Shown: positions 1 through 11,930 of the stretch, in pieces | How the letters are laid out: each line of letters opens with the position of its first letter | How positions within the stretch are numbered: the first letter of the stretch is position 1 | From: Marsupella aquatica | Taxonomy: Eukaryota; Marchantiophyta | DNA: 64,000 nucleotides | Direction: 5' to 3' | NCBI GenBank assembly: GCA_973895155.1 | Contig: OZ316892.1 | Coordinates: 30,938,001-31,002,000, forward strand | Program-made: the position numbers and the translations under genes | Notes under the pieces: generated by a model | Told to the model about the DNA's origin: nothing | The model's database searches: none | Seen by the model: the letters and a program-made list of their open reading frames with translations, nothing else

Positions 1-2395
1 GATCCTTTGTTGTCCATTCTAATGTGTGTGTTGAGACAGGCTGTTTGGAGAGTTGTGTTGGAGTTAGAAGTGTTGGGAAGATGTCTTCACAGAATTTACA
101 GTCCTAGTATCAAGCTCGAAACACATCAGCAGTGGTGGGTTCGAGATACCTTATTATCGAGGGAGAGTCGTAGCCAACATAGATGCCACGTCGACGCTGT
201 GGTCCCATCTTGGTGTGCTTGGGGCCAAGAATGGGTACTAGAACAAGGTAGCCAAACACTTTCAGGTGTGTAATATCTGGTATAGAGCCATATGCTAGTT
301 GGTGTGGTGTGTAAATATTAAAAGCCGATGGTCTATATCGCAGTAGTGCAGTGCCATGGAGTATAGCATGTCCCCAGGCTGTAAGTGGGAGTTGTGTCTG
401 TAATAGCATAGGTCTTGAGATCATCTGTAAATGTTTTATTAATGCCTCTACAGTACCATTCTAGAAATGTACATATGGTACTGAGTATTGGATTGTGATG
501 CCCAGGACTTGACAGAAGTCATCAAATGCTGGTGATGTAAATTCGCCAGCATTATCAATTCGAATTATTTTGGTAGGAGAGTCAGGGAATTGAGTGCGAA
601 GACGTATAAGCTGTGTTAGCAGTCTGGCAAAGACAAGGTTTCTTGTGGAAATTAAAGAAACAGAGGACCATTTGGTGGAGGAGCATATCATTACTAGGAA
701 AAACCTAAATGGTCCACTCGGTGGATCAATAGGTCCGCAGACGTCCACATTGATCTATGAAAGGAAGTCAGGGATTTGATAGGTGTTCTTAGTGGAAGCT
801 GGATGAGTGATAAATTTGCCTTGTGCACAGGGGATGCAAGTGTCTAACTTCGTGGATGGGTGTACTCCTTTTGGTATGCCAATGGTGTTCTTCATAATTT
901 TATGGTACATCCCTGGGCCTGGGTGGCCGAGGCGGATATGCCATAATTCTGTTGGGGATAATTGTTGTCGTTGGGAATTGTAAGACATGATCTTAGTGGC
1001 ATAAACGCCGGGGGGATGGAGTGGTAATGTCTCTAGTGTGATGGGGCCATTATCAGTTTCTCGAAAAATCTGTAGAGAGTTTATGTGGTTGTCGGGTGCA
1101 GAGCGTATATGGAGATTGTTTTGACGGACATCATGGAAACTTAGTAAGTTCCGTGTCGCGAGTGGGGCATATATGGCAGATGCAATTTTAATGGTTGTGC
1201 CTTGAGGGAGGGTAAGTTGGGCAGGTCCATGGCCTTCCTCTAATTGGTTTATACCTGTGATAGTAGTCACAGGTCTATTTGATGGGTATATGTGCTGGAA
1301 ATAACATTTGTCTTTTAGGATTGAGTGAGAAGTGCCGCTGTCAAGAATGCAAATATCAGCACCGGCGAGAGATGTGTCATTTACTTCATGTGATATTATA
1401 TGAACCTCTGATGGGGGAGGTGTAAGCGTGTATTTGGAGAGATCGTCATCGATCTCCAAGTGATGTGCGGCTGTTAAGGTGTTGGATGTTGTGAGGGAGG
1501 CCTGGTATAGTTTGACTAGGTGAGCTTGAACTCTGCAATTCTTTTGGATATGCCCTGGCCCACCGCAACGGAAACACTTGGGCTGATTATTTGTGGGATA
1601 ACTCTGTGCAGGTTTATTTGGCATTTGATTGGGGTTACGATACCAAGAATTCATGGGGGGCTTGAAGTTTTTGCCTTTGTCTGTGCAAAATTGTTGTCTC
1701 TTGTGGAATTTATTAAAACGACTTGGATTGCCTTTAAATTGGCCACGAGGTCGGTTGTAAGAGGAATTACCTCTATTGGTATTCATGAATTGTATTTCCG
1801 GTTTAGGAAGCGTGCCTGGTGGTCACTCGCGAGAGTTCTTCAAAAGGAGGAGGTCATTCTTTTCAGCCAGGAGCATGACTGCAATCAAATCTGAGAATTG
1901 GGTGAAATGGCGTTGTCTATAAATCTGCGATAACTGCATGTTTGCTGCTGAGAATGTAGAAAGAGTCTTTTCGATCTTTGCTGCTTCATCAATTGGTTCG
2001 CCGCAGGCTGCTAGCTGAGCAGTGATCCGAAATAAGGCGCTATTGAATTTGGCAATTGTAGGGTAGTCTAGAACTCGTAAATGAATCCATTCATTTCGTG
2101 CAGCTGGTAGGGAAATTAGACGCAGATGGTCAAACCTCAATTTGAGAGCGTCCCATAGGGCTCGGGGATTAAACTCTGTAAGGTATTCAAGTTGTAGTTC
2201 GGCAGCGAGGTGATGGCGAATGATATATAGTGCCTGAGCCTTTTGTTGTAATGTGCCATTGATATCTGCTAAGATAATGTCGCCGAGGCCTTTCATGTTG
2301 AGAACAATTTCTGTATTCTGTGCCCAAGATAAATAATTGTCGCCATCTATTGCGAGCAATGGGAATTGGAGCTTCTCCAATGTTGTCATAGTCAA
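1..2395 (-). pseudogene. copia A gag-pro-integrase polyprotein, broken by in-frame stops
   Basis: One reading frame from ATG 2395 to the window edge, interrupted by TGA 1823-1825, TAG 755-757, TAG 461-463, TGA 110-112 and TAG 104-106 but never shifted. The N-terminal 190 residues are a UBN2/Retrotran_gag-type domain. A CCHC knuckle (CFRCGGPGHIQKNC) lies near 1560, the protease motif DSGTSHS near 1330-1350, a GAG-pre-integrase segment with LWHIRLGH near 930-960, then an integrase core with the DNAGEF motif near 530-555. The stop at 461 replaces the Gln of the conserved QNG motif, which points to a CAG to TAG change; TGA 110 sits where Arg (CGA) is expected. The frame would encode the capsid and enzymes of the element but cannot be read through without suppression. 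Confidence 0.85.
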
Positions 2396-2540
2396 TGAAA
2401 ATTTTGTGGTGTACTTGGTGAAAGAAAAGAAAATGTGTCTCGGGGAATTTCGTTCGATGCTTCGTTCACAAGAAAAATAGGAAAAAAAAATTCACAAGAG
2501 GCCTATGAGTAGCTCGAGAGTTGTTGGAGGAGCAAAATCA

Positions 2541-2553
2541 TGTGCTGATAACG
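2541..2553 (-). promoter_or_regulatory. primer-binding site candidate of copia A
   Basis: The minus-strand sequence right after the LTR is CGTTATCAGCACA. It does not match a tRNA 3' end (no TGG start). It matches the anticodon arm of a plant-type tRNA-Ile(AAU) if inosine at position 34 pairs with C, suggesting a half-tRNA primer as in Drosophila copia. The tRNA assignment is inference from remembered tRNA sequence. Confidence 0.55.
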
Positions 2554-2739
2554 TGTTAAATTATGAAATATATATACACCAACAAAAGATGATTGAATTT
2601 CTCTTAAGTCAATGTGACTTATTATATGTTGTACATTGGGGTAGTTGTAACTACCCTCTCCTAGTCTTGTGTCTCTTTGTATCTAGGTATTGCATACCTC
2701 TTTGTATCATATGGACTAAGGGTTAAATATATTCTAACA
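2554..2739 (-). repeat. copia A 5' LTR (186 bp)
   Basis: Read on the minus strand it starts TGTTAGAATATATT and ends ATTTAACA, giving the inverted terminal pair TGTTA/TAACA. It is directly followed by a primer-binding-site candidate, which fixes the inner edge. The short length is typical of plant copia LTRs. The 3' partner is outside the window. Confidence 0.8.
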
Positions 2740-3081
2740 GAAATCACTACATATTCCTCCCTGGTAATTCTTCCATTTAGCCTTAAAATAACCAAATGTA
2801 GATTTACTCCTTCCCACCAAGTAATAGATAGCCAATGCATCCCTCTTCTCCCTCTTAGAGATAACACCCAAGTTTGTACATACCTATTATGTAAATTTCT
2901 CACTCTAAGGGACCCTAATGATCTGATAGGTGGCATTTGGAGTTACTTCATCTATAATTACTTAGTGTTAAAAATCTATCAAATATTCCTCTATCATCCT
3001 TAATTGAACCATTGGTTCATAATTATTCACTGCATTCTCAATGCTGTCAATATGATCAGTCCAAGGGAATTCAAGTAGGTG

Positions 3082-4065
3082 TCACTTATTTAATTTATTT
3101 TCAATTCCCCCTTCCTCTTCCTTGGTCAAAAATAAATATTCTTGCTTATGCTTCCTTAACAAAAAATCAAGGTCAAATTCCTCCGGTATAGGTTGGAGCT
3201 TGAATCCTTCCAAACCTTTTCTCTTCAACACCACCAAATTCACCACTTTGCAGGAGGAGGGTAGATCCTTAATCCATTTAAATGAATATTCTCTAAATGA
3301 ACTGTGCCTTCTTTTAACAAGGATCCATCCTTCTTTATTAAGCCACTTTAGGGACCCTATTAATGCTCTTCTATTAGGGGTCATTACCGGTTTCTCCAAA
3401 TCTAATAAGACATTTGAATTTTGATAAAACTCATTAAGAGCTTGGTCTAGATTTTCCCTCCATCTAGGATTGTTCTTCAAAATCTCCAGTGCCTTATCCA
3501 ATTCTTGCTCAATTTTACCTTCCAAAACTTCCTCCTCTATACAGGTATGACTTAATATTTCTGGAATGGTAACTTGGTCAAAATATTCATCCCAGGTTCC
3601 TTCCTCCAGATGTAATTTCCCATTTTCACAACTCTTAAAAATCAGGAGGCTATTAAGGAATACATTTGTATCAAATGAGTTTACCTCAACCAGGCCTAAA
3701 CTCCAATAATAACTTCCCTCTGTCCTCCTTAAAATTTTTGCTCTTCCTCCTTGACAAGTACTTTTGACAACATAAGTTTGTCTTTCCCTCAATTTAATCT
3801 GTGCTCTTTCTTTCTTTTGAGGTCGGCTTTTCCTTACCATAACTTGAGAATACTCCCTCTTCCTCTTCTAAGCACCACTTAATCTTTCTCTCTTGGCCTT
3901 AGCCTTCTTCCTTCTTTCCAGGATTATGGAGAGGTTTTCTTCTTCAACTCTTTCCCTAAATACAACTGGTGCATTTTCCACCGTGTAAGGTCGAATCTCT
4001 AGCCTTGGAATGGCCCATTCTCCAGTGGGATCCATGATAACAATTATCAATGTGTTTTGTTCCAA
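3082..4065 (-). pseudogene. G3 first internal ORF (gag position), one in-frame TAG
   Basis: A single frame of 328 codons starting 65 nt after the primer site, with TAG at 3868-3870 after codon 65 and a normal stop at 3082. The product is charged, with a basic stretch around the TAG (KKAKAKRERL, then KRKRE) and no zinc knuckle or recognisable domain. Its place directly after the primer site is that of gag, but I do not recognise the sequence, so the gag label is positional only. Copia A interrupts the element a few hundred bases downstream, so anything further is outside the window. Confidence 0.5.
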
Positions 4066-4130
4066 AACCTTACAAATTCAATCCTTCATTTGGCATTCCC
4101 TGCCTGTACTTCAAATCAACCTTGATTTGT

Positions 4131-4148
4131 TCCCCGGCAGCGGCGCCA
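4131..4148 (-). promoter_or_regulatory. tRNA-Asp primer-binding site of G3
   Basis: The minus-strand sequence TGGCGCCGCTGCCGGGGA complements the 3' end of plant tRNA-Asp (which typically gives TGGCGCCGTTGCCGGGGA) with one difference. This site is common in Athila-type gypsy elements of plants. It fixes the orientation of G3 and the inner LTR border. Confidence 0.8.
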
Positions 4149-4157
4149 AAAATCTCA

Positions 4158-7100
4158 TGTAGTTTGCTATGAAGAACCAAAAACAATTTAAAGGTCTTCA
4201 AACTCGGTATTCGTTCCCGTAAAGAACAAGATGGGGTTGATTTGATACATAAAAACACAAATGAGAGTTTAAGAACTCTCTTTAACACATAGTAATCAGA
4301 ATTGATTACTTTACTAAGGTATTTTGAAGATCGCTCCCCAGCGGTGAGTGGTTTTCAATGACAACTCAGCATCATGTAACCATAAATTAATGAAAAGGAA
4401 ATGATTAACAAAACACAAGGAAAAATATCTCAAAGTATGCTAAGGGAGTCTGGAATAGACCAAGGTTACTCCTTAGACATAAGTCAAAATGAAAAGACTT
4501 AAGGTTTCAAATCCATATTGTTTTTCAGATCTAAATTGCTTACTAGAGTACCTTTTAAAATGCCGTCAACATGTCTTATCCTTTCTTTCTAAGTGGTACT
4601 CAGATAAGATCTAAAAGGTAGTTACTTCAACATTTAGATGGTACTAAGCAACATGAAAGAAAATCCATCACTTTCAAATAAGACTTAAACTCAGTGAGTT
4701 AACTCCAAGAACTCAGGAGATTGTAATGAGTCACCCAAAGAGGAATCTGTCATCACAACTCAAAAGATTTACACAACTGGAATTTTACTTCCCATGATTT
4801 ATTCAAAGGATTAAATCACAAGGAGGAAAGTCTTCTCCTGGTGTCAAGCTTGATCTCGAACTCTTAACATTCATGATCAACTGGCAGAACACCAAGGAAA
4901 GGCAAAAATTGCTAAACTTTACCATCATCTACACTAGTGGTAGAGGGGTCTTATAGTAAAAATCTACTGAGTGAGAGGTCACAGGGTCGAAGAGACATGC
5001 CTCTTCATACCCCTCAAAATTTTAAAATGGCGATTCAGTAAGTGAAAAGCCGGAAAAATGACTAAGTATGAACTCGTAACTAGTAAACTATTAACTTGTA
5101 ATCGGAAACTAGTAACTCTTAAACTAGTAAAAGCTAAGTCGTAACTCGTAATCGCGGTAAAGTAAAGACTTGATGAATTCAACTATTTTTAACTTCCTAA
5201 CTATAAGTCAGAAAACTCTGAGATTTTGCCAGGAGGTTTTCCTAGGTACAGACTATACACTAAAGAAGTATGACAGCTTCCAAAGCTCTAGAATGCATTT
5301 CTAAAAAATCAGATAAGATGTACTACTCTAAAAACTAACTAAAAGACTTCTTCAAGCTTGCTGTCGGATGTCGTCGGGTTCCAGCAACTCCACAAGGGTA
5401 ACAATTCGGTTCTGAGTAACCTCCATCAGTTCAGCTTGGCGTGGGGATCCTCTGGAGTATGGTAGGCACCTCAGTTGTCTCTCAGGGTACATCAAAGGCA
5501 TTCTCTTCATCAAATAACATGAATCAATACGAAGGGCTTCTCTGTATATCCCGATCACATCATAGTTGTTGCAGGTAGCAGCATATACTTGGGGATAATG
5601 GTACAGGAACTCATCACTACTCATCATCCTGGAATAGAAGGGTCGAAGTCTCCATCTGACATCTCTGAAGTATCGGTTGAATTCAGCTAGAGTCTGAGAA
5701 GTGACATTATTCCAGATCCTCTGTTTCTCAGCCAATGTACTGGTTGAAACAAGGGTAACCTTAGGTCCTTGTGGTATGTAATCGTGTTGTAGAGTAGTAG
5801 ACTTCTTGCTCTGCATCAGGAAGGAAACCACAAAATCCAAGGCATAGGCTGCAAAGTTTCCAAAGTATGCCAGAACTAAGTCTGAATCCTCTACCTCTAC
5901 ATCACCTTGGAGTAGCATCATAGCAAGAATAGGCCGAAAGTATATTGAGTCAATCCAGAACTCATCAAATTGTGCCATTTCCACTCTAGAAGTACCAAGA
6001 CACCTAAGATCGAAGATGTAGCTTGCCTCAGTCTTCTTTAGATAGTAGTATCTCCAGAACTCTCTAACCGGTGGTCTGTTGGCCTGCATTATTTTGCAAG
6101 TGGTGGCATACCTGTGTACTTCTGACTTAGGACGTCTAGGGTACCTGCTTTCGATAGTAGCATTCCGAGGTGTTTGAGTAGATGAAGTGACAACTGCTAC
6201 TAAGTCTGGATTGGATCTTAAGGCAGTATCAACATCTTCAAATCCCTGCCTTGGGGATGACTCAAGAGAATTATCATAAGATCTCTAAGTTTCACCATTT
6301 GAGGGTGGATCAGAGTCTTCAGGTAGATCTTTTCTGTCAAAAGGGTGCTCATATTGTGACCGATTGTAGGTGGGTCCTTCTGTGGGTTCGTAGTTGGAAT
6401 CAGGGCTGTAAGGTTGCAAACCTGGGCTAGGAGTAGGACTAGCAGTTGGACATTGTTGGATTAAGTTGCGGACCACAGATGCCATCTGTCGAGGTTCACA
6501 CTGTAGTAGTTCTAACAAGTCATCCACAATGGCCACACAGCTGATACTATCTGTTACTGGAATAGGCTCACTTGTTTCTAGGGGAGGGGGGTGTACAGTG
6601 ACAGGAGTACAGATCACAAATTCCATTGGTGCTAGTTCTCTTGGGGGAGAGGTCATTCTGACAGGACTTAGCTGATCATGAAATGGTGATCCCAAACTAA
6701 CAGCCTCCATTCTCAAATTATTAACAGCATCATATAGTCCATCATCACTGCAACTGAGGAGAGATGTCAACTTATCAATAAGCTGCTGATTCGACTCTGC
6801 CTTCAAAGGAGTGGAGGAGTTGGTCCTTAGGTTGACAGTTGCAAGAGCCAGTTCAGCAACGTCGGCTGATTGCTCAGGAGAATCTCTGTCTTCTCCAGCT
6901 CCAGGTTGATCTCTCATATTAACTCTTGGTGAATACACCACGTTATGCAGAGGGTGTCGAACCAGCTCTAAGTTATGAGCAGGTGTCCTATCTAATTCCA
7001 TCTCAGCATCCACATTCTGATCATGAGAATCCAGGGGAACAGCATCCACTGGTTCTTCCATACTTAGGTCTTCTTCAATGCCTAACTCAATCAGGAGCAG

Positions 7101-8190
7101 CCCTCTTTCCGTTTTCTCCTCTGGATATAAACAATCATAAGCATGATAGAGTTGAGACAAATAAATCTGCAGACGAGTGGGTCTACCTGCCTTCATGGTC
7201 CTCACCTGATCCTTCATCACATTGAAAATTAGTAGGGCCCAATTCACCTAGACAGATCCACTGTGTGCGGCTACAATTGTATTCACCAAAGCCACTGGAC
7301 AGATGGTTGGCTTCTTCGGGTGTAGAATGGGTACTAGAAATTCCAGAAGCACTCTCAAATCTGGATAAATACACTGTGTTAAATTCCAGCCATTGGTGAG
7401 ATTGCGAGTCCCAGAGAAGTAAGGTGTAGATAAATCTTTCTTCTTCGAATACAATCCTTCTCCTTCTGAAGGGCAGCGGAAGGCATAAGCAATTTGTTCC
7501 ACAGTCCATAAGCTGGGTCGAGCTCGAATAGTCTGTCGAAATTCAGGAGCAAGCACTGACCCCTTTACAAAATCCTGCAAATATGTGTCGAGCTCTACTT
7601 CCCAAGGAACGGCAAGTAGATGCTGCAAACCTAGCTGCTGTAAGGAAGTCCGTAAATTTGCATAGCTATCGGGCGCTGGTGGAATTTGGGCGACTATGCT
7701 CTTAGGAATTGCCAGAGTGTCAACTCGGTACTGTTCATCAATGCCGAGGTTTGCCATAGCTCTCATCCGATATGTTGAGTGCACTAAGGAGTGGGGAAGC
7801 TGGTAGAATCAACAGAGGTGGCAGGAATTAAGTTAGGAGTGAGCGCCCGAAGTCTAATTTGCCTTTTCTTCAATTCGCGTTCGCCATCCCGTTGCTAAGT
7901 CCCGTTGGAAGTAGCCGTAAGACGTCGCGATCATCGGTCGCCAACTCGTAAAGCCCTAACTAGTAAGTCGTAACTAGTATACTCGTAACTAGTATACTGT
8001 CGCAACCCCGTAACTCGTAACTCGTAACTAGTAACTGGAGTTTACTCATAAACTTACTTTAAACTTGGGAACCGTAACTTGTAGACAGAATGCTATCTCC
8101 GTTCTGTTATCAACAATTAGAGGTTAAACCCCATAAAAAATTAAAAAAATTTCAGTTTCTTCATGATTTTGGAAATACCCACTACTTACA
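4158..8190 (-). repeat. G3 5' LTR, 4033 bp, coding
   Basis: Inner end: plus-strand TGTAGTTTGC at 4158, 9 nt from the tRNA-Asp primer site. Outer end: plus-strand CTACTTACA ending at 8190, immediately followed by the interrupted G2 pol frame. The terminal pair is TGTA/TACA. About 2.4 kb of the LTR is occupied by a sense-oriented ORF (7784 to 5352). The U3-side end (7900-8060) and the 3' part (5065-5165) both contain clusters of a GTAACTAGTA/GTAACTCGTAA motif. The remaining 4158-5351 has no convincing gene and is presumably R/U5 and 3' untranslated sequence. Confidence 0.78.
5352..7784 (-). pseudogene. LTR-encoded accessory protein of G3 (about 810 codons, two in-frame TAG)
   Basis: One minus-strand frame from ATG 7784 to the stop at 5352, broken only by TAG 7248-7250 and TAG 6285-6287. 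It lies entirely inside the 4033-bp LTR, in sense orientation. Residues of about 40-215 align by eye with the LTR proteins of G1 and G2: a W-T-x5-A segment before a short loop, an N-G-W/F turn, then a hydrophobic helix LRVLLEFLVPIL and an NWALLIFNVMK segment. This pattern resembles the plant-specific 'putative plant transposon protein' domain. The middle (about 240-500) is low-complexity and acidic. The C-terminal 245 residues (6089-5352) are globular, rich in aromatic residues (FWRYYYLKK, FDEFWIDSIYF) and not recognised. Function unknown. Confidence 0.6.
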
Positions 8191-10716
8191 ATATGCCAAG
8201 ACTATCGGAAGCTCAACGACGCTACTCGAAAAGACCATTACCCACTACCTTACACGGATATGGTCCTTGACATGGTAGCTCGAAATGAGGTGTACACGTT
8301 CCTAGATGGATATTCGGGTTATAACCAGATTTGGATCAGACTATCGGACCAGCTCAAAACCACGTTCATAACCGAGTGGGGAACCTACGCGTTCAGGCGG
8401 ATGCCCTTTGGCTTATGCAATGCCCCGACTATGTTCCAGCGAATTATTATGAATATTTTTCATGACTTCTTACGAGAATTTTTGGAGGTGTTCATAGACA
8501 ATTTTGCCATCTTCGGAACAATCGCCCAGCACCCAGAACATCTGAGGCGGACTTTGGAGCGGTGCCGGGAAGTAGGGTTGAAATTACACTCGGGCAAATG
8601 CTTCTTCGGGGTAACGGAAGGAGTGCTACTTGGACACCGAGTGTCCAAACGGGGGATCGAGGTGGACCAGGAGAAGGTGGCCGCATGGATGAACGTCCCT
8701 TACCCAGCGGACCAGAAGGCGGTGCGATCCTTCTTAGGCTGCGTAGGATACTACCGACGATTCATTCAGGATTTTGCTAAGATAGCCCTACCCCTTACGG
8801 AAATGATGAAGCAAGACGCGGTCATAGAAATGACTCCCCGTCGAAAATCAGCCTTTGACGAATTAAAAAACCAGCTCACGATGGCTCCGATTCTGACTAC
8901 CCCCGATTGGAACAAGGAGTTTCATGTGTATGTCGACGTGTCTGGGTTCTGCATCGGCTCAGTCCTAAGCCAACTGGACGACGAAAAATGTGACCACCCC
9001 ATCTACTTTGCGAGTCGACAACTGTTTGCCGCAGAGAAAAACTATTTGCCCACCGATCGGGAGGCCTTGGGAATCATCTACTCGTGTAAAAAGTTTCGCC
9101 ATTATCTATTGGGGTATAAGGTAGTATTCCATACTGACCATGACAGCCTGAAGTACATGGTAAACAAAGCAGACTTAACGGGGAGAATAGCCCATTGGGT
9201 CCTGCTGCTCCAAGAATTTAACTACAAAGTCAGGGTGCGACCAGGGAAAGCTCACGTAAATGCGGACTTCTTCTCAAGGATTGAAGGGGAGTCGGACGAC
9301 GCACCTGTCGATGATGCATTCCCGGATGAGGAGTTATTCCGCGTAGAAATGGACCAACCAACATGGTATGGGGACCTAATCACCTTCCTCTTAACGGCCC
9401 GCATTCCAAGTAACATAAACCAAGAGGCCACGTCGGTCTTTCTCCGCAAGGCCGCACCATACATGATGATCCGCGGACATCTGCATAAGGAAGGCGTCGA
9501 TGGGAAAATCCGCAGATGCCTAGATTATAACGAGATGATCATTGTCATGCGAGCTATGCACGAGGAAGAGGCAGGAGGATACTTCGCCCCGATCACCACG
9601 GCTCACAAAATCTTGGATGCAGGTTATTGGTGGGCTACGCTTCATCACGACGTAGCCCATTTTATCCGAGGGTGTGACTTATGTCAGCGCGCAGGCAAAC
9701 CTCGCAGATCGGGTAATCATCCTCTTACTCCAATCTTTCCCCTTGCCCCGTTTGAGAAATGGGGCATCGATTATATCGGACCATTCACTCCGGTAACCCG
9801 AGGTCGGCATTGCCGGTACATCCTTCTGGCTATCGACTACTCGACTAAATGGGTCGAGGCCCGGGCAACGGTCAAGGATGACGCGGCCACCACTGTCAGG
9901 TTCCTATACGAACAGATCTTCACCCGCTTCGGACCTCCCTTGGAATTAGTCAGCGACCGCGGGACTCATTTTTTGAACGAAATGGTGCAAAAACTGACTG
10001 ACCGTTACCTCGTCAAGCACAGGAAGACTACTCCTTATCATCCCAAATGTAACGGACTAGCAGAGCGGGCTAATGGCATTGTAGGGAAAATCCTCAACAA
10101 AACCGTGGCAGCCCACAAAATAGACTGGGATGACAAGCTTTTCGCGGCGGTCTATTCGTACAACTTGGCGTTTAAGACCACTACAAACCATAGTCCGTAT
10201 TTCTTGGTATTCAGAAAACATGCGCTAGTACCCGTCGAGTTCGAGGTCGAGACCCCCCGGGTGCGCATCCGCCATAGACTATCGGAGGCCGCTAGTTTGT
10301 CCGATCGAGCATATAAGATCGATAGTCTAGAAGAACAGAGATTGTGGGCATCGCGACGCGTGGCAGCTAAGCAAGAAGCAACGAAGAAACAGCACGACAA
10401 GGGACTGCGCCAGGTGGACATCACTACGGGAGATCTTGTCCTTCTGTATGACAGTAGGTACATGTACTTTCCAGGAAAGTTACACACACGCTGTCTAGGA
10501 CCTTTCGTTGTCCAGCAGATGTACCCGAACGGATCCCTACAACTATCAACGTACGCCGGCGACCTCTTTCCCAATCGAGTTAGTTACGATCGTGTGAAGA
10601 GGTACTTTCATCAGGACAACGAGCGTAATGATGTTCGCGAGGATGCTTCACACTTAAGTGGGGAGCTATGTGACACGGGTAACGTGTCACTTGACCGAAC
10701 CCAGGTCGTAGATTAG
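8191..10716 (+). pseudogene. G2 pol: RT (truncated) - RNase H - integrase
   Basis: The frame is open from 8191 (CQDYRKLN) to TAG 10714-10716; the first in-frame ATG is 8260. It carries RT motifs (GYSGYNQI, MPFGLCNAP), an RNase H segment (YVDVSGFCIGSVLSQL, YFASRQLF, TDHDSLKYM) at about 8920-9270, and an integrase with a DDE triad (IDYIGP, SDRGTHF, AERANG) at about 9560-10130. A C-terminal chromo-like tail has LLYDSRY and CLGPF. Two catalytic changes are visible: the RT box reads FIDN instead of FIDD (AAT at 8500-8502), and the second His of the integrase HHCC finger is Tyr (GGYFA, TAC 9580-9582). The N-terminal RT fingers and palm start were removed by G3. The copy is therefore dead even though the ORF is long. 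Confidence 0.88.
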
Positions 10717-11075
10717 GACTTATACGGTCATTAGGACCGTAGCCATAGCGTAGAATAGCACGTATAGCCGTCAAGTTGCCATTATGATTAGATTAGGAGT
10801 AGGTTAAGATAACCGAATAATTACGAGTTCAGGAAATGGATTATTACGCATGACCGAGGTACGGTGGCGGTAGCGGAGTAAAAATCAGTTAGAAGAATCA
10901 CGCTTGGACCGAGGCGCCGACTTCAGCTCGTTATCAATGACCAAACGGCCTGACCGTCTCACGCTCGGGCTCGTCCTGGCACCCCCATAAGAGAGGAGCC
11001 GATGGCACTGCGGGCCATTCGCTCATGTTTACCTTTTTGGAATTCGCGGACGCTGCTATCCGCTCGCCTTTTTGA

Positions 11076-11927
11076 TTGAATCTAGTCGACCTTTACGAGG
11101 AGATTATCAAGGGAGAAGAGCGGAATGTGGCAAGATTTAGTCAGGACAAGCGAGGCCTCCGCAAAAAAGGACCAGCCAGGTGGGAACACGGACGCAACAA
11201 ACCGGACTACGAGGTTAGTATGACCCTCACAGCCTTGGGATTTTGGACCTTGTTTGGTGAGGTAGGTGCTAAGTTCTCCGAGACTTACTGGTACTCTTGC
11301 CCCGAGAAAGCCGCTTACGAACGAAGGTACGCGAAGCTGGTAACCAAGGTAGCACTGGTTAATTGCGAAAGGACAGCCATCACCAGGGATTCTAGCTACA
11401 ACGAGCTGCGAGACAACATCACCGAACTATATCTCAGCGAGGAAGGGCTTAGATCGGTAGCAGAGGCGATTCTTGAGGTTCCAACTAAGTTCTTTAAGCT
11501 GAAGGGCAACCAGCGGCTTACTCAAGCAGAGTTCGACAAGATTCCGGGGTACCTAGACCAGCAGATCGCAGCCGAAAAGTGCCAAGAAGACATCAGCAGA
11601 CAACGGGAAGCGGCGCGTAATCTCACATTCCTCGGGGAAAGCTCCAACGCCTTCAACTGGGATATGGCTACCCCAGTGCCTCAACCAATGACCACCGGAG
11701 TACCGCCGAACCAGTCCCAAGTCCGTCCAGTAATCAACACGGAGTGTTCTTTGGGTTCCGAGCGAGCTAGTCCGCAACTCGAACAGCGTCCTTGTAAGCG
11801 GTCAAGGACTACGACGGCCCCCGAATCAACACGGACCGACGCCGCGCCTGCACCTGCCCCGGCAAACCCCCCGACAACCAGACCCGACGGCCCCCGGATA
11901 ACCCGAAGTCCAACTTATTACAGGTAA
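11076..11927 (+). pseudogene. G2 LTR protein, N-terminal segment
   Basis: Open from just after TGA 11073-11075 to TAA 11925-11927; no ATG at the left edge, and the first in-frame ATG is near 11220. The section GFWTLFGEVGAKF... aligns by eye with HFWGCLFKRATEY... of the G1 LTR protein, and both continue into a charged helical region and a basic, Pro/Thr-rich linker. The homologous continuation lies in the next frame (11931 on), so a frameshift, or splicing at CAG|GTAATC near 11924, separates the two parts. Function unknown. Confidence 0.5.
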
Positions 11928-11930
11928 TCC

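Larger units (their letters stand above)
1..2739 (-). mobile_element. Ty1/copia retrotransposon (copia A), 5' part
   Basis: Reading the minus strand, the order is 5' LTR (2739 to 2554), primer-binding site, gag, zinc knuckle, protease, GAG-pre-integrase domain and integrase core; the window ends inside the integrase C-terminal part. This order (integrase before reverse transcriptase) is diagnostic of copia elements. RT, RNase H and the 3' LTR lie left of the window. The element sits in the internal region of gypsy element G3; 2740-2744 (gaaat) would be one copy of a 5-bp target duplication, which cannot be confirmed because the other end is missing. Confidence 0.87.
2745..8190 (-). mobile_element. 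Ty3/gypsy-type LTR retrotransposon G3 (5' LTR and start of internal region)
   Basis: Minus-strand order: LTR 8190 to 4158, tRNA-Asp primer site 4148 to 4131, a leader of about 65 nt, and an ORF 4065-3082. Copia A then interrupts it at about 2740. The right end is exact: the G2 reverse-transcriptase frame resumes at 8191. Bases 8191-8195 (atatg) would be the target duplication; the partner lies beyond the window. Gypsy membership rests on the tRNA-Asp site and on homology of its LTR-encoded protein to those of G1 and G2, since its pol is not visible. Confidence 0.75.

Noticed and set aside
2661-3003. Short overlapping frames on both strands between copia A and the G3 internal ORF
   Set aside because: No codon bias or motif; they run across the copia LTR boundary.
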